Assembly: GCA_004570425.1 (NCBI GenBank)
Contig: SPQJ01000001.1
Coordinates: forward strand, 163,542 to 227,541
Origin: Bacillus sp. AZ43
GTDB lineage: Bacteria > Actinomycetota > Actinomycetes > Mycobacteriales > Geodermatophilaceae
Direction: 5' to 3'
DNA: 64,000 nucleotides
Below are positions 1 through 8,939 of this stretch, piece by piece. Made by a program: the position numbers and the translations under genes. The notes under the pieces are model-generated. The model worked only from the letters and a program-made list of their open reading frames with translations, had not been told where the DNA came from and made no database searches. The number at the start of each line of letters is the position of its first letter. Position 1 is the first letter of the stretch.

Positions 1-1176
1 CACAGCGTCGGCGACGACCTGCTGTGCCTCGTGGGGCCGCGCCTGGAGCAGGCACTGGAGCCCGGCGACCTGCTGGCGCGCATGGGCGGCGACGAGTTCG
101 CCGTCCTGCTGCCGGGCGCCGACGCCGCCCGCGCCCAGGACGTCGCCGGCCGGATCGGCGCCGCCCTGCGCGACGCCTTCGTGCTCGACGGCATGCCGCT
201 GCACGTCGACGCCAGCATCGGCATCGCGGTCTGCCCCGACCACGGCCGCGACCGGTCGCTCCTGCTGGCCCGGGCGGACACCGCCATGTACGTCGCCAAG
301 CGGGGCAGGCACGGGTTCGAGCTGTGGGCGCCCGACGGCACCCCGGACAGCCGCGACCGGCTGGAGACGCTCGAGCAGCTGCGCACCGCGCTGGACACCG
401 AGCAGCTCGGCGTCCACTACCAGCCGAAGATGGACCTGCGCACCGGCCGCGTCGTCGGCGTGGAGGCGCTGGTGCGCTGGCACCACCCCGAGCGCGGGGT
501 GCTCCCCCCGGACGTCTTCCTCCCGCTCGCCGAGCAGGCCGGGCTGATGCGCCGGCTGGCGCTGCGGGTCCTCGAGTGCTCGCTGCGCGACGTGCAGGCC
601 TGGCGCGCCGCCGGGCACGACCTGTCGGTGGCGGTCAACCTGTCGGTCTCCAACCTGCAGGACGTCGCCCTGCCGGAGCAGGTCCAGATGCTGCTGGAGG
701 CGTTCGACGTCCCGGCCGACGCGCTGATCCTCGAGATCACCGAGGACGTCCTCATGGCCGACGCCGCGCGCAGCCAGCAGGTCATGGCGGGCCTGCGCCG
801 GCTGGGCATCCGGCTGTCCATCGACGACTACGGCACCGGCTACTCGTCCCTGTCCTACCTGCGCGCGCTCCCCGTCGACGAGCTCAAGCTCGACCGCAGC
901 TTCGTCAGCGACCTGACGTCCGACGAGCGGGCGGCGGCGATCGTGCGGAGCACGCTCCAGCTGAGCCTCGACCTCGGCATGAGCATGGTCGTCGAGGGCG
1001 TCGAGGACGCCGACACGCTCCGCGCGCTGCGGGCGTGGGGCTGCGACTTCGCGCAGGGCTACCACATCGCGCCCCCCATGCCCGCCGAGCAGTTCCTCAC
1101 CTGGCTGGTCGACCAGCCGGTCTGGCTGCCCCGCGGCGGCATCCCCGAGCAGCGCGGCGTCCCCCAGCCGTCCTAG
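1..1176 (+). CDS. GGDEF-EAL cyclic-di-GMP signalling protein (5' truncated by window)
   Basis: The reading frame is open from base 1, so the N-terminus and any sensor domain lie outside the window; 391 residues remain. An intact GGDEF motif (residues 29-33 of the visible part) belongs to a diguanylate cyclase domain. A complete EAL phosphodiesterase domain follows, with the EAL triplet at 155-157 and the loop-6 metal-binding DDYGTGYSS at about 275-283. Both signature motifs are intact, so the protein could in principle make and degrade c-di-GMP, although one half is often only regulatory in such hybrids. Its TAG overlaps the stop of the convergent small membrane-protein gene. Confidence 0.93.
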   Translation, partial: HSVGDDLLCLVGPRLEQALEPGDLLARMGGDEFAVLLPGADAARAQDVAGRIGAALRDAFVLDGMPLHVDASIGIAVCPDHGRDRSLLLARADTAMYVAKRGRHGFELWAPDGTPDSRDRLETLEQLRTALDTEQLGVHYQPKMDLRTGRVVGVEALVRWHHPERGVLPPDVFLPLAEQAGLMRRLALRVLECSLRDVQAWRAAGHDLSVAVNLSVSNLQDVALPEQVQMLLEAFDVPADALILEITEDVLMADAARSQQVMAGLRRLGIRLSIDDYGTGYSSLSYLRALPVDELKLDRSFVSDLTSDERAAAIVRSTLQLSLDLGMSMVVEGVEDADTLRALRAWGCDFAQGYHIAPPMPAEQFLTWLVDQPVWLPRGGIPEQRGVPQPS

Positions 1177-1559
1177 GCGGCCGGTGGGCGGGCGCCCGCT
1201 CCGAGCACCCGGCCGACGGAGAACGCGCCGGCCGTGACGCCGAGGGCCAGGAACACCAGGCCGACGACGCCGAGCGCGCCGACGCCGTTGACGACCAGGT
1301 CGCCCTCGGGCCGGCGGACCATGCCCGCGAGCGCCACGACGATCCAGCCGAGCACCGGGAGGACGGCGATCAGCCGGCTCCCGGACACCCGCAGCGCCAG
1401 AGCGGGCAGCACCAGGTTGCCCACGACTGCTGCCACCACCGAGACGGGGAGCAGGACGCCGCCGACGCGCAGCGGCAGCCAGAAGACCTCGACCAGCGCC
1501 AGCCAGGTCCCCGCCGCGGCGACCGCGATCCCCCGGCCGATGCCCGCGGCGGCACTCAT
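1173..1559 (-). CDS. Small integral membrane protein downstream of mshB
   Basis: 128 residues, almost entirely hydrophobic, with about four predicted membrane segments (roughly 8-28, 36-57, 62-82 and 90-112) and no recognisable catalytic motif. The ATG overlaps the mshB stop in an ATGA arrangement, so the two are translationally coupled. A small membrane protein also follows mshB in Mycobacterium tuberculosis (Rv1170-Rv1171, from memory), so this looks like a conserved actinobacterial neighbour of unknown function. Its stop codon overlaps that of the convergent GGDEF-EAL gene. Confidence 0.8.
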   Translation of the reverse strand: MSAAAGIGRGIAVAAAGTWLALVEVFWLPLRVGGVLLPVSVVAAVVGNLVLPALALRVSGSRLIAVLPVLGWIVVALAGMVRRPEGDLVVNGVGALGVVGLVFLALGVTAGAFSVGRVLGAGARPPAA

Positions 1560-2455
1560 CCCGGCAGACCCGCGAACAGGTCGTCCTCCCAGCCCTCCGG
1601 ACCCGGGCCCGCCGGGCCCCGCTGGCCCTGCACCAGGCGGTAGTGCTCGACGGCCATCACCTCGAGGCCCAGGTTGTTCGACAGCGCGAAGAACGGGCCG
1701 TCCACCATGATCTGCGTCGGGTGCGCCCGCATCGCCGCGTCCTTGTGCGTCGCGAAGGCGGAGCCGTCGACGGCGGCGGTCACGACGTCGTCCGGCACGG
1801 CGAAGGGCAGGTCGTCGGCGCTGCTCACGCCATCGAAGAACGTCTGGTCACCGGCGGCCGCCATCGCGTCGATGCCCTTCTGCAGCACCGAGCGGGGCAT
1901 GCAGTTCCAGTAGACCTTCGCGACCTCCCAGGCCGGCCCGAGGTCGGGCCGGTAGGCCGGGTCGGCGGCCGCCCGGACGGCGCCCATCGCCACCCGGTGG
2001 GCCTGGATGTGGTCGGGGTGGCCGTAGCCGCCGTTCTCGTCGTAGGTGACGACGACCTGTGGCCGCACCTCCCGGACCACGGCGACGGCGTGCCCGATCG
2101 CCTCGTCGAGGTCGGCGTTCCAGAAGGCCCGCGGGTGCTCGTTGGCCGGTGTCCCCATCATCCCGGAGTCGCGGTAGCGGCCCGCCCCGCCGAGGAACCG
2201 GATGTCGGTGACCCCGAGGGCGTCCATCGCGCCGCGCAGCTCCCAGATCCGGTAGCCGCCGAGCTGGTCGGCCTGGTCGGCCGCCAGCTGCGCGAGCGCC
2301 GGCACGAGGATCTCGCCCTCCTCACCCAGCGTGCAGGTGAGGAGGGTGACCTGAGCGCCCTCCGCGACGTATCGGGCCATCGTGGCCCCGTTGTTGATCG
2401 TCTCGTCGTCGGGGTGTGCGTGGACGAGGAGGAGCCGGCGCGAAGGCGGAGTCAC
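1556..2455 (-). CDS. mshB: N-acetyl-1-D-myo-inositol-2-amino-2-deoxy-alpha-D-glucopyranoside deacetylase MshB
   Basis: MshB is the zinc deacetylase that makes GlcN-Ins, the second step of mycothiol biosynthesis. The 299 residues match the family length. The LmbE/PIG-L motif AHPDDE is at residues 13-18, with H14 and D17 as zinc ligands, and the second metal/catalytic motif HPDHIQAH is at 146-153. The start is GTG, 24 nt after the stop of the peptide-transporter ATPase gene, so mshB is probably the sixth gene of that transcript. Mycothiol is restricted to Actinobacteria. The paralogue Mca (mycothiol conjugate amidase) is the main alternative, but the length and the downstream membrane-protein neighbour favour MshB. 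Confidence 0.9.
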   Translation of the reverse strand: MTPPSRRLLLVHAHPDDETINNGATMARYVAEGAQVTLLTCTLGEEGEILVPALAQLAADQADQLGGYRIWELRGAMDALGVTDIRFLGGAGRYRDSGMMGTPANEHPRAFWNADLDEAIGHAVAVVREVRPQVVVTYDENGGYGHPDHIQAHRVAMGAVRAAADPAYRPDLGPAWEVAKVYWNCMPRSVLQKGIDAMAAAGDQTFFDGVSSADDLPFAVPDDVVTAAVDGSAFATHKDAAMRAHPTQIMVDGPFFALSNNLGLEVMAVEHYRLVQGQRGPAGPGPEGWEDDLFAGLPG

Positions 2456-2479
2456 GCGACGATCTTGCCGGATCGCCGG

Positions 2480-3568
2480 TCACTCCACGTCGACGGGGAC
2501 GACCTCGCGGGCCTCGGCGAAGTGGCAGGCCGCGGGGTGGCCCTGCCCGCGGTCGACCAGCGCCGGCGGCTCGACGGCGCAGATGTCCTGCGCCTTCCAG
2601 CAGCGGGTGCGGAACCGGCAGCCCGACGGCGGGTTGGCCGGGCTGGGGACGTCGCCCTGCAGCAGGATCCGGTCCTTCTGCCCGCGCAGCGCCGGCTCGT
2701 GCAGCGGCACCGAGGACAGCAGCGCCTGCGTGTACGGGTGCGACGGCGAGGTGTAGACCTGCTGGTCGGTGCCCTCCTCGACCACGCTGCCGAGGTACAT
2801 CACGGCGACCCGGTCGGAGATGTGCCGCACCACGGACAGGTCGTGCGCGATGAACAGGTAGGACAGGCCGAAGTCGTCCTGCAGGTCCTCGAGCAGGTTG
2901 ACCACCTGCGCCTGCACCGAGACGTCGAGCGCCGACACCGGCTCGTCGCAGACGATGATCTCCGGCCGCAGCGCCAGCGCCCGCGCGATGCCGATGCGCT
3001 GCCGCTGACCGCCGGAGAACTGGTGCGGGTACCGGTTGACGAAGTCGGGGTTGAGGCCGACGCGCTCCATCAGCTCCTGGGTGCGCTGCAGACGGCCCTT
3101 GCGCGGCGCGATGTCGGAGTGCACCGACCAGCCCTCGGCCACGATGTCGCCGACGGTCATGCGCGGGTTCAGCGAGGCGTACGGGTCCTGGAAGATGATC
3201 TGGACCTCGCGGCGGTACTGCTTGAGCGCGCGGCCGCCCATCTTCGCGACGTCCCGGCCCTTGTAGACGATCGAGCCGTCGGTGGGCTTCTCGAGCGCGA
3301 CCAGCAGCTTCGACACCGTCGACTTGCCGCAGCCGGACTCCCCCACCAGGCCGAGGGTCTCGCCCCGGCGCAGGGTGAGGTCGACGCCGTCGACCGCCCG
3401 GACGTGCCCGATGGTCCGCTTGAAGACGATCCCCTGGGTGAGCGGGAAGTGCTTCTTCAGCCCGCGGATCTCCAGCAGGGGCTCCCCCTGCGGGGGCGCC
3501 GGCGGCAGGGCGGACTCGACGTCCTCGGTCTCGGACGCCGCGGTCGCTCCGGTGGTGGGCTCAGACAC
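2480..3568 (-). CDS. Peptide ABC transporter ATP-binding protein (DppF/OppF type)
   Basis: 362 residues from a GTG start that lies inside the last codons of the upstream ATPase gene. A strong Shine-Dalgarno (AGGAGGTG) lies 7 nt before this GTG and decides the start over longer in-frame alternatives. Walker A GESGCGKS is at 76-83, the ABC signature FSGGQ at 184-188 and Walker B IIVCDE at 204-209. The C-terminus carries the Cys-containing oligopeptide-transporter extension (GCRFRTRC). It forms the nucleotide-binding heterodimer with the adjacent DppD-type ATPase. Substrate is inferred to be di/oligopeptides; related systems import nickel. Confidence 0.93.
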   Translation of the reverse strand: MSEPTTGATAASETEDVESALPPAPPQGEPLLEIRGLKKHFPLTQGIVFKRTIGHVRAVDGVDLTLRRGETLGLVGESGCGKSTVSKLLVALEKPTDGSIVYKGRDVAKMGGRALKQYRREVQIIFQDPYASLNPRMTVGDIVAEGWSVHSDIAPRKGRLQRTQELMERVGLNPDFVNRYPHQFSGGQRQRIGIARALALRPEIIVCDEPVSALDVSVQAQVVNLLEDLQDDFGLSYLFIAHDLSVVRHISDRVAVMYLGSVVEEGTDQQVYTSPSHPYTQALLSSVPLHEPALRGQKDRILLQGDVPSPANPPSGCRFRTRCWKAQDICAVEPPALVDRGQGHPAACHFAEAREVVPVDVE

Positions 3569-4610
3569 CGAGCACCTCCTCGCTGTAGTGACAGGCCGCC
3601 TCGCGGCCCGGGACGACCAGGCGCAGCGGCGGACGATCGCCGGCGCAGTCCCGGCCGGGGGCCGCCTCGGCACCGAGCCGGCGGCGGGCGCAGCGCGGGT
3701 GGAACGGGCAGCCGGACGGGATGCGGGCCAGGTTCGGCGGCTGACCGGTGATCGGCCGCAGCCGCCCGCCCTTGGCCTCCACCTGGGGCACCGAGTTCAT
3801 GAGGCCCTCGGTGTAGGGGTGGGCCGGGTTGGTGAAGACGTCGTCGACGGTACCCCGCTCGACGATCCGGCCGGCGTACATGACCGCCACGTTGTCGGCG
3901 ACCTCGTTGACCACGCCGAGGTCGTGGGTGATGAGCACCAGGCCCATCCCCGTCTCCCGCTGCAGGTCCTTGAGCAGGTCCATGACCTGGGCCTGGACGG
4001 TGACGTCGAGGGCGGTGGTCGGCTCGTCGGCGATGAGGATCCGCGGGTCGAGCGCGATGGCCATGGCGATCATCACGCGCTGCCGCATGCCGCCGGAGAA
4101 CTGGTGCGGGTAGTCGTCCACCCGCTGGGCGGCGGCCGGGATGCGGACGCGGTCCATCAGCTCGACGGCGTGCTTCTTGGCGTCCTTCTTCGACAGGCCC
4201 CGGTGCGCCCGGAACATCTCGCCGATCTGGTACCCGACGCTGTACACCGGGTTCAGCGACGACAGCGCGTCCTGGAAGATCATCGAGATGCCGGGGCCGC
4301 GGACCTTGCGCTGCTCCTCCGCGGGGAGGGTCAGCAGGTTGCGGCCCTCGAACCAGATCTCGCCGTGCGGGATCTGCGCCGGGGGCGTGTCGAGGATGCC
4401 CATGATCGCCTGCGCGGAGACCGACTTGCCCGACCCCGACTCACCGAGGATCGCCAGGGTCTCCCCCTGGGACACCGTGTAGCTGATGCCGTTGACGGCG
4501 TTGACGACGCTCTCGCGGGTGCGGAACTCGACGTGCAGGTCCTCCACCCACAGGATCGGCGCCGTGCCGCCGTCCCGGACGGACGACGCGGTGCTGGGAA
4601 GAGTGCTCAT
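3561..4610 (-). CDS. Peptide ABC transporter ATP-binding protein (DppD/OppD type)
   Basis: 349 residues. The ATG start forms an ATGA overlap with the stop of the permease gene, so it is preferred over the much longer open frame upstream, which only overlaps the permease gene out of frame. Walker A GESGSGKS is at 56-63, the signature FSGGMRQ sits in the centre, and Walker B ILIADE follows. The C-terminal oligopeptide-transporter region contains the Cys pair of GCPFHPRC. It pairs with the next ATPase in the operon to energise import through the two permeases. The overlaps at both ends indicate one polycistronic message. Confidence 0.93.
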   Translation of the reverse strand: MSTLPSTASSVRDGGTAPILWVEDLHVEFRTRESVVNAVNGISYTVSQGETLAILGESGSGKSVSAQAIMGILDTPPAQIPHGEIWFEGRNLLTLPAEEQRKVRGPGISMIFQDALSSLNPVYSVGYQIGEMFRAHRGLSKKDAKKHAVELMDRVRIPAAAQRVDDYPHQFSGGMRQRVMIAMAIALDPRILIADEPTTALDVTVQAQVMDLLKDLQRETGMGLVLITHDLGVVNEVADNVAVMYAGRIVERGTVDDVFTNPAHPYTEGLMNSVPQVEAKGGRLRPITGQPPNLARIPSGCPFHPRCARRRLGAEAAPGRDCAGDRPPLRLVVPGREAACHYSEEVLGV

Positions 4611-5578
4611 GCGCGCTGCCTCGGGTCGAGGGCGTCGCGCAGGGCGTCGCCCATCATGATGAACGCCATCACCGTCAGGGTCAGGATCAGGCTCGGGAAC
4701 AGCACCAGGTGCGGCGCGGTGCGCAGCAGGTCCTGGCCCGCGTCGATCTGCAGCCCCCAGGAGATCGCCGGTCGCTGCAGGCCCACACCGAGGTAGGTCA
4801 GCGTCGCCTCGGCGGCGATGAGCACCCCGATGGTGATGGTCGCGTAGACCAGCACGGGCGCGACGGCGTTGGGCAGGATGTGCCGCACCAGGATCCGCGG
4901 GCTGGAGGCGCCCATGGCCCGCGCGGCCGCGACGTAGTCGGAGCTCTTGACCGCGATGACCTGGGAGCGGACCAGCCGCATCGCCGTCATCCAGCCGAAC
5001 AGCGCGAGGGCGATCGCGACCGCTCCCGGGCCCCGCGAGTTGATGATCGGGATGTCGGTCGACGGCCCGACCCGCAGCAGCACGAGGGCGCCCAGGATCA
5101 GCGGCATGCCGTAGAAGATGTCGGCGATGCGCGCCAGCAGACCGTCGGTGAAGCCGCCGAAGAACCCGGCGATGGCCCCGACCACGATGCCCAGCAGCAG
5201 GACGACGAGCACGGCGACGACGCCGATGATCAGCGAGCTGCGGGCGCCGTAGACGACGTTGGCCAGGTAGTCGCACCCCTGCTGGTCGAAGCCGAACCAG
5301 TGCTCGGCCGACGGCAGGGCCCGGGAGTTGGACAGGCTGCACGCGCGCGGGTCGGCGCCCCGGGCGAACCACTGCGGGGCGATCGCCATCAGCGTGAAGA
5401 TCGAGCCCAGGAACGCGCCGATCCAGAAGAGCGGATTGCGCTTGAGGCTCTTCCAGGCGTCGCTCCAGAGGCTGTTCTGGCGCTCGTTGGTGACGTCGAC
5501 CGACGGGGAGGCCAGGCCGGTCGTCGTGCCGGCCTGGACCTCGTCGTGGAGCAGGTCCTGCTGCTGCCGCTCAGTCAT
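4607..5578 (-). CDS. Peptide ABC transporter permease (DppC/OppC type)
   Basis: 323 residues with a hydrophilic N-terminus of about 45 residues, a first membrane segment (roughly 50-70), a periplasmic loop containing HWFGFDQQG, and then the five-helix BPD_transp_1 core. The loop EAA-like region that contacts the ATPase includes the segment around ARAMGASSPRIL. The motif HWFGTDxxGRD is typical of DppC; here it is HWFGFDQQGCD, a minor variation. It overlaps the DppB-type gene by 8 nt upstream and the DppD-type gene by 4 nt downstream. Confidence 0.92.
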   Translation of the reverse strand: MTERQQQDLLHDEVQAGTTTGLASPSVDVTNERQNSLWSDAWKSLKRNPLFWIGAFLGSIFTLMAIAPQWFARGADPRACSLSNSRALPSAEHWFGFDQQGCDYLANVVYGARSSLIIGVVAVLVVLLLGIVVGAIAGFFGGFTDGLLARIADIFYGMPLILGALVLLRVGPSTDIPIINSRGPGAVAIALALFGWMTAMRLVRSQVIAVKSSDYVAAARAMGASSPRILVRHILPNAVAPVLVYATITIGVLIAAEATLTYLGVGLQRPAISWGLQIDAGQDLLRTAPHLVLFPSLILTLTVMAFIMMGDALRDALDPRQRA

Positions 5579-6494
5579 AACGGATCCTCGGGTCGAGGAC
5601 GGCGTAGAGCACGTCGACGACCAGGTTGAAGAAGATGAAGAAGAAGACCATCAGGGTGACGATGCCGACCACGACGGCGCCCTCCTGCTGGCGCACGGCG
5701 TTGTAGACCTCGCGGCCGATGCCCGGCAGGTTGAAGACCGACTCGGTGACGATCGCCCCGCCGAGCAGCGAGCCGATGTCGGCACCGATGAAGGTGACCA
5801 CCGGGATCAGGCTGTTCCGCAGGGTGTGCCGCATGATCACCGTGCGGTTGGGCAGACCCTTGGCCCGCGCCGTCCGGATGTAGTCCGCCCGCATGTTCTC
5901 CGCGATGCTGGTGCGCGTCAGCCGGGCCACGTAGGCCAGCGACCCGGACGCGAGCACCAGGCCGGGCAGCAGGAAGCTGTAGATCCCCTCCCGCGTGCCC
6001 GCGATGGGGAACCACCCCAGCTTCAGGCCGAACAGGAACTGGGCGACGAACGCGAGCACCAGGATCGGGATCGAGACGATCAGCGTCGTGGAGACCAGGA
6101 CGAGGTTGTCGAAGTAACCGTTGCGCCGGATCCCGGCCAGCACGCCGGCGACGATGCCGATCAGGATCTCGAAGGCCACGGCGACCGCCGCGAGCTTCAC
6201 CGTCACGGGCAGGGTCCGCCCGATGATGTCCTTGACCTCGCGGCCGTTGAACGCCGTGCCGAGATCGCCCTGGAACAGGTCCCCGATGTACTTCAGGTAC
6301 TGCACGCCCAGGGGGTCGTTGAGGTTGAAGTCGTCGCGCAGCTGGGCCATGACCGCCGGCGAGAGCGGACGGTCGCCGGCGAGGGCGCGGATCGGGTCAC
6401 CGGGCAGGGCGTAGACCATCGCGAAGATCAGGAACGATGCGCCGAGCAGGACCGGGATCGTGAGCAAGAGGCGGCGCGCCACGTAGCGGCCCAT
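5571..6494 (-). CDS. Peptide ABC transporter permease (DppB/OppB type)
   Basis: 307 residues starting MGRYVARRLLLTIPVLLG, the canonical DppB N-terminus, followed by the GDP motif (ALPGDPIRAL) and six membrane helices. The coupling segment is TARAKGLPNRTVI. Start ATG is preceded by a G-rich Shine-Dalgarno (GAGGGGG). It is separated from the substrate-binding-protein gene by 176 nt containing a strong hairpin and then overlaps the DppC-type gene by 8 nt. Confidence 0.93.
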   Translation of the reverse strand: MGRYVARRLLLTIPVLLGASFLIFAMVYALPGDPIRALAGDRPLSPAVMAQLRDDFNLNDPLGVQYLKYIGDLFQGDLGTAFNGREVKDIIGRTLPVTVKLAAVAVAFEILIGIVAGVLAGIRRNGYFDNLVLVSTTLIVSIPILVLAFVAQFLFGLKLGWFPIAGTREGIYSFLLPGLVLASGSLAYVARLTRTSIAENMRADYIRTARAKGLPNRTVIMRHTLRNSLIPVVTFIGADIGSLLGGAIVTESVFNLPGIGREVYNAVRQQEGAVVVGIVTLMVFFFIFFNLVVDVLYAVLDPRIRYD

Positions 6495-6606
6495 GTTCCC
6501 CCTCAGGTATCTGCGCGGCCGGATGCGTCAGGCCGCGCCGTAGGCGCGCGACCGCGGTCAGCGGTCGCGACGGGGTCCATCGTGCCCCCGGTGGGGGGCA
6601 CGCGCG

Positions 6607-6649
6607 CCGCCGGGGGCGGCTGTCCTGGTAGAGACAGCGCCCCCGGCGG
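6607..6649 (-). terminator. Strong intercistronic hairpin between binding-protein and permease genes
   Basis: An inverted repeat of about 17 bp per arm (6607-6624 and 6633-6649) with one bulged G and an 8-nt loop, immediately downstream of the binding-protein stop codon in the direction of transcription. There is no U-tract. It probably acts as a partial terminator or as a 3' stabiliser, which would leave more binding-protein mRNA than permease mRNA, a common arrangement in ABC importers. The effect is inference; the inverted repeat is seen directly. Confidence 0.65.
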
Positions 6650-6670
6650 GTCGTGCGGGTGGTGCAGGTG

Positions 6671-8326
6671 TCAGCCGACGACGGTGACGTCAGCCACGAG
6701 CACGCGCTGGAACAGGTCCAGCTTCACGTTCTCGACGTTCTCGGAGTGCACCGACTGGATCTCGGTGAAGAACATCGGGGCCATGGGCATGTCCTGGGCC
6801 ACGATGTCCTCGGCCTCCTGGTACGCCGCGATGGCGTCCTCGGGGGTCGAGGCCTGGTCACCCTGGAGCAGCAGCTCGGTGACCTCCGGGTTGTCGTAGA
6901 ACGAGTAGTTCGAACCGGCCGGCGGCTGCGAGGACGGGACGAGGAGCGGGGTCAGGTAGCTGTCCGCGCTCGGGTAGTCGAAGCTCCAGCCGTACCGGTA
7001 GGGACCGGTGAAGCCCTTGTTCTCGCCCAGCGGCAGGTACTCGGCGAAGTCGAGGTTGCCCTGGAGCACGAACTCGACGTCGAGGTTCTCGCGCAGCTGG
7101 TTGCCCACGGCCTCCATCCACGCCTCGTGGCCGGCACCGGCGTTGAACCACAGCTCGACGGGCTGGCTGCGGTCGAAGCCGGCCTCGTCGAGGAGCTCGT
7201 TGGCACGCTCCACGTCGAGGGCGCAGTACTCGCAGGCGCCCTCGCGGTAGCCGTCGACGACCGGCGCGATGAACGAGTCGGCCGGGGTGCGGGTGCCCTC
7301 GAAGATCGCCTGGGAGATGGCCTCCCGGTCGATCGCCATCGAGATGGCCTGGCGGACCCGCGGGTCGGCGTACCGGGCGTCGTAGGTCGGGAACCCGATG
7401 TAGGTGATCTGCGAGGACTCGGTGCGGATGAACCGGTCACCGAACTCGTCCTCGGCCGTCGCCAGGGCGTCGGGCGGGATCACGTCGACGATGTCGAGGT
7501 TGCCGTCCTGGGTGTCGGTGTAGGCAGTGCCCACCTCGGCGTAGACGCGGTACTCGACGGCCTCGGCCTTGGCCTTGTTCGGGCCGGCGTAGTCCTCGAA
7601 CCGGGTCAGGGTGATGCCCTCACCGGGGACGAACTCCTCCTCGGCCTGGAACGGGCCGTTGCCGATCGGCCGGGTGCCGAAGGCCTCCGGGTCGTCGAAG
7701 AAGGCCTGGGGCAGCGGGTAGAACGGGTTGTACCCGACGACCGCCGGCCAGTTGGCGAACGCGGAGCTCAGCGTGATCGTGAACGTGGTGTCGTCCACGA
7801 CCTCGAGGCCGCTCATCTCGGAGGCGGCGGGCTCACCGGTGGGCTCCTCGGTGGCCGGGTCGACCGGGGCCTGCAGGTCGTCGTAGCCGGCGATGCGCGA
7901 CAGGTAGCCGGAGCCGCCCTGGGCGTTCGGGCTGTAGGCGGTGTAGTTCCACGCGTTGACGAACGACTCCGCGTTGACCGGCGAGCCGTCGTGGAAGGTC
8001 CAGCCGTCCTTGAGCGTGACGGTCCAGGTCGTGTTGTCCTCGGACTCGATGGACTCGGCGACACCGTCGTAGGTGACCTCGCCGGACTCCGAGTAGGTCA
8101 CCAGACCGGTCCACAGCGAGTTGACGACCTGGTCGCCCTCGCTCTCGGTGGTGTTGCCCGGAACCAGCGGGTTCTGGGGCTCACCGATGTACATCGAGAA
8201 GGTGCCGCCGTTGCTGGCGCCACCCTCCTCGCCGCCCTCGTCGTCGCTGCCGCCACAGGCGGTCATCAGCAGCGCGGCGGCGATTGCCGTCGCCACCAGC
8301 GAACTACTGCGCTTGCTCAACTTCAC
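6671..8326 (-). CDS. Peptide ABC transporter substrate-binding lipoprotein (SBP_bac_5)
   Basis: 551 residues from a GTG start preceded by AGGGAGG at 8-nt spacing. The signal peptide begins VKLSKRSSSL, and the lipobox LMTAC puts the lipidated cysteine at residue 24, followed by a Gly/Asp/Glu-rich linker. The rest matches the DppA/OppA family, with features such as DGWTFHDGSPV, GNGPF and AISMAIDRE. It delivers peptides to the permease pair at the outer face of the membrane. It is the first gene of the transporter operon, with a 370-bp divergent region upstream shared with csbD. Peptide specificity cannot be read from the sequence. Confidence 0.93.
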   Translation of the reverse strand: MKLSKRSSSLVATAIAAALLMTACGGSDDEGGEEGGASNGGTFSMYIGEPQNPLVPGNTTESEGDQVVNSLWTGLVTYSESGEVTYDGVAESIESEDNTTWTVTLKDGWTFHDGSPVNAESFVNAWNYTAYSPNAQGGSGYLSRIAGYDDLQAPVDPATEEPTGEPAASEMSGLEVVDDTTFTITLSSAFANWPAVVGYNPFYPLPQAFFDDPEAFGTRPIGNGPFQAEEEFVPGEGITLTRFEDYAGPNKAKAEAVEYRVYAEVGTAYTDTQDGNLDIVDVIPPDALATAEDEFGDRFIRTESSQITYIGFPTYDARYADPRVRQAISMAIDREAISQAIFEGTRTPADSFIAPVVDGYREGACEYCALDVERANELLDEAGFDRSQPVELWFNAGAGHEAWMEAVGNQLRENLDVEFVLQGNLDFAEYLPLGENKGFTGPYRYGWSFDYPSADSYLTPLLVPSSQPPAGSNYSFYDNPEVTELLLQGDQASTPEDAIAAYQEAEDIVAQDMPMAPMFFTEIQSVHSENVENVKLDLFQRVLVADVTVVG

Positions 8327-8696
8327 GTGCAAGGCCTCCCTCGTCCCGCGTCTGCGGGGGGAACGGACAGGTCGGTCCACGGCCGCCACAGGGCCGTCGG
8401 ACGACTGATTGGTCACGAGCGAAACGCACCCGGGAGGTAGAACTCCCCAGTACGACGGGTGGACCCTAGGCACGCGCCCGAGAGGGTGTCCACGGACGTC
8501 ATCGAGTTGTGACCTGGGCTCACGATCTGCGCCACAACCGTAACTTCGACCATCCGCTGCGCCGGTGGCGGTCGCCCTTCCGCCGATCCGGCCTCGCCGC
8601 CGGACGCTTTGCGGCGTCCTGACCAGCGAGGGTTCGCCCCCTCCCCCGCGCGGGTACGAGGAGCACCGGAACCGGCACCGAGTGGAGGAGCGACCC
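8327..8696. other. Divergent intergenic region between ABC importer and csbD
   Basis: About 370 bp separate the binding-protein GTG from the csbD ATG. The right side holds a SigB/SigF-type promoter for csbD (listed separately). The left side must hold the importer promoter, but no clear -35/-10 pair could be assigned on the minus strand. Open frames here are antisense artefacts with no codon bias or ribosome-binding site. Confidence 0.5.
8632..8657 (+). promoter_or_regulatory. SigB/SigF-type stress promoter for csbD
   Basis: GTTC at 8632-8635 and GGGTAC at 8652-8657 are separated by 16 nt. This fits the consensus of actinobacterial SigB/SigF promoters (GTTT, 14-17 nt, GGGTA) with one mismatch in each box. 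The predicted transcript would start near 8664, leaving a 5' leader of about 33 nt before the csbD ATG with its GGAGGAG site. CsbD is a classic general-stress gene, so gene function and promoter type agree. Confidence 0.6.
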
Positions 8697-8867
8697 ATGA
8701 GCGGCACGGACAAGCTGACCAACAAGATCGAGGAGCTCTCGGGCAAGGGGAAGCAGGCCGTCGGCGACGCGACCGACAACCGCGACCTCCAGGCCGAGGG
8801 CAACAAGGAAGAGACCAAGAGCAACCTCAAGCAGGCCGGCGAGCACGTGAAGGACGCCTTCAAGTAG
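8697..8867 (+). CDS. CsbD family general stress protein
   Basis: 56 residues, highly charged and without hydrophobic segments. It follows the CsbD pattern of a small helical protein with repeats such as KIEELSGKGKQAVGDATDN and a Lys/Glu/Asn-rich second half. GGAGGAG lies 6 nt before the ATG. The biochemical role is unknown; in Bacillus and Actinobacteria it is induced by general stress through SigB-like factors, which fits the promoter just upstream. A perfect hairpin follows the stop. Confidence 0.9.
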   Translation: MSGTDKLTNKIEELSGKGKQAVGDATDNRDLQAEGNKEETKSNLKQAGEHVKDAFK

Positions 8868-8890
8868 CGCCTGCGCACGAGGCGGGACCC

Positions 8891-8926
8891 ACGGCCGCCG
8901 CCGCCCCTCCGGGCGGCGGCGGCCGT
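8891..8926. terminator. Bidirectional terminator between csbD and the Nudix gene
   Basis: A perfect 16-bp GC stem (8891-8906 with 8911-8926) with a 4-nt loop CTCC lies between two convergent genes. It has no U-tract, as is usual for terminators in high-GC actinobacteria. It could serve both directions. Confidence 0.8.
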
Positions 8927-8939
8927 CGTCCTCCCGGAG

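Noticed and set aside
1643..3751. Long plus-strand open frame antisense to mshB and the transporter ATPase gene
   Set aside because: Product is low-complexity Arg/Asp/Val-rich, lies opposite two clear enzymes, and has no ribosome-binding site; typical high-GC shadow frame.
8520..8846. Minus-strand frame opposite csbD with a hydrophobic start
   Set aside because: Antisense to csbD and its promoter, with no Shine-Dalgarno and poor third-position bias.
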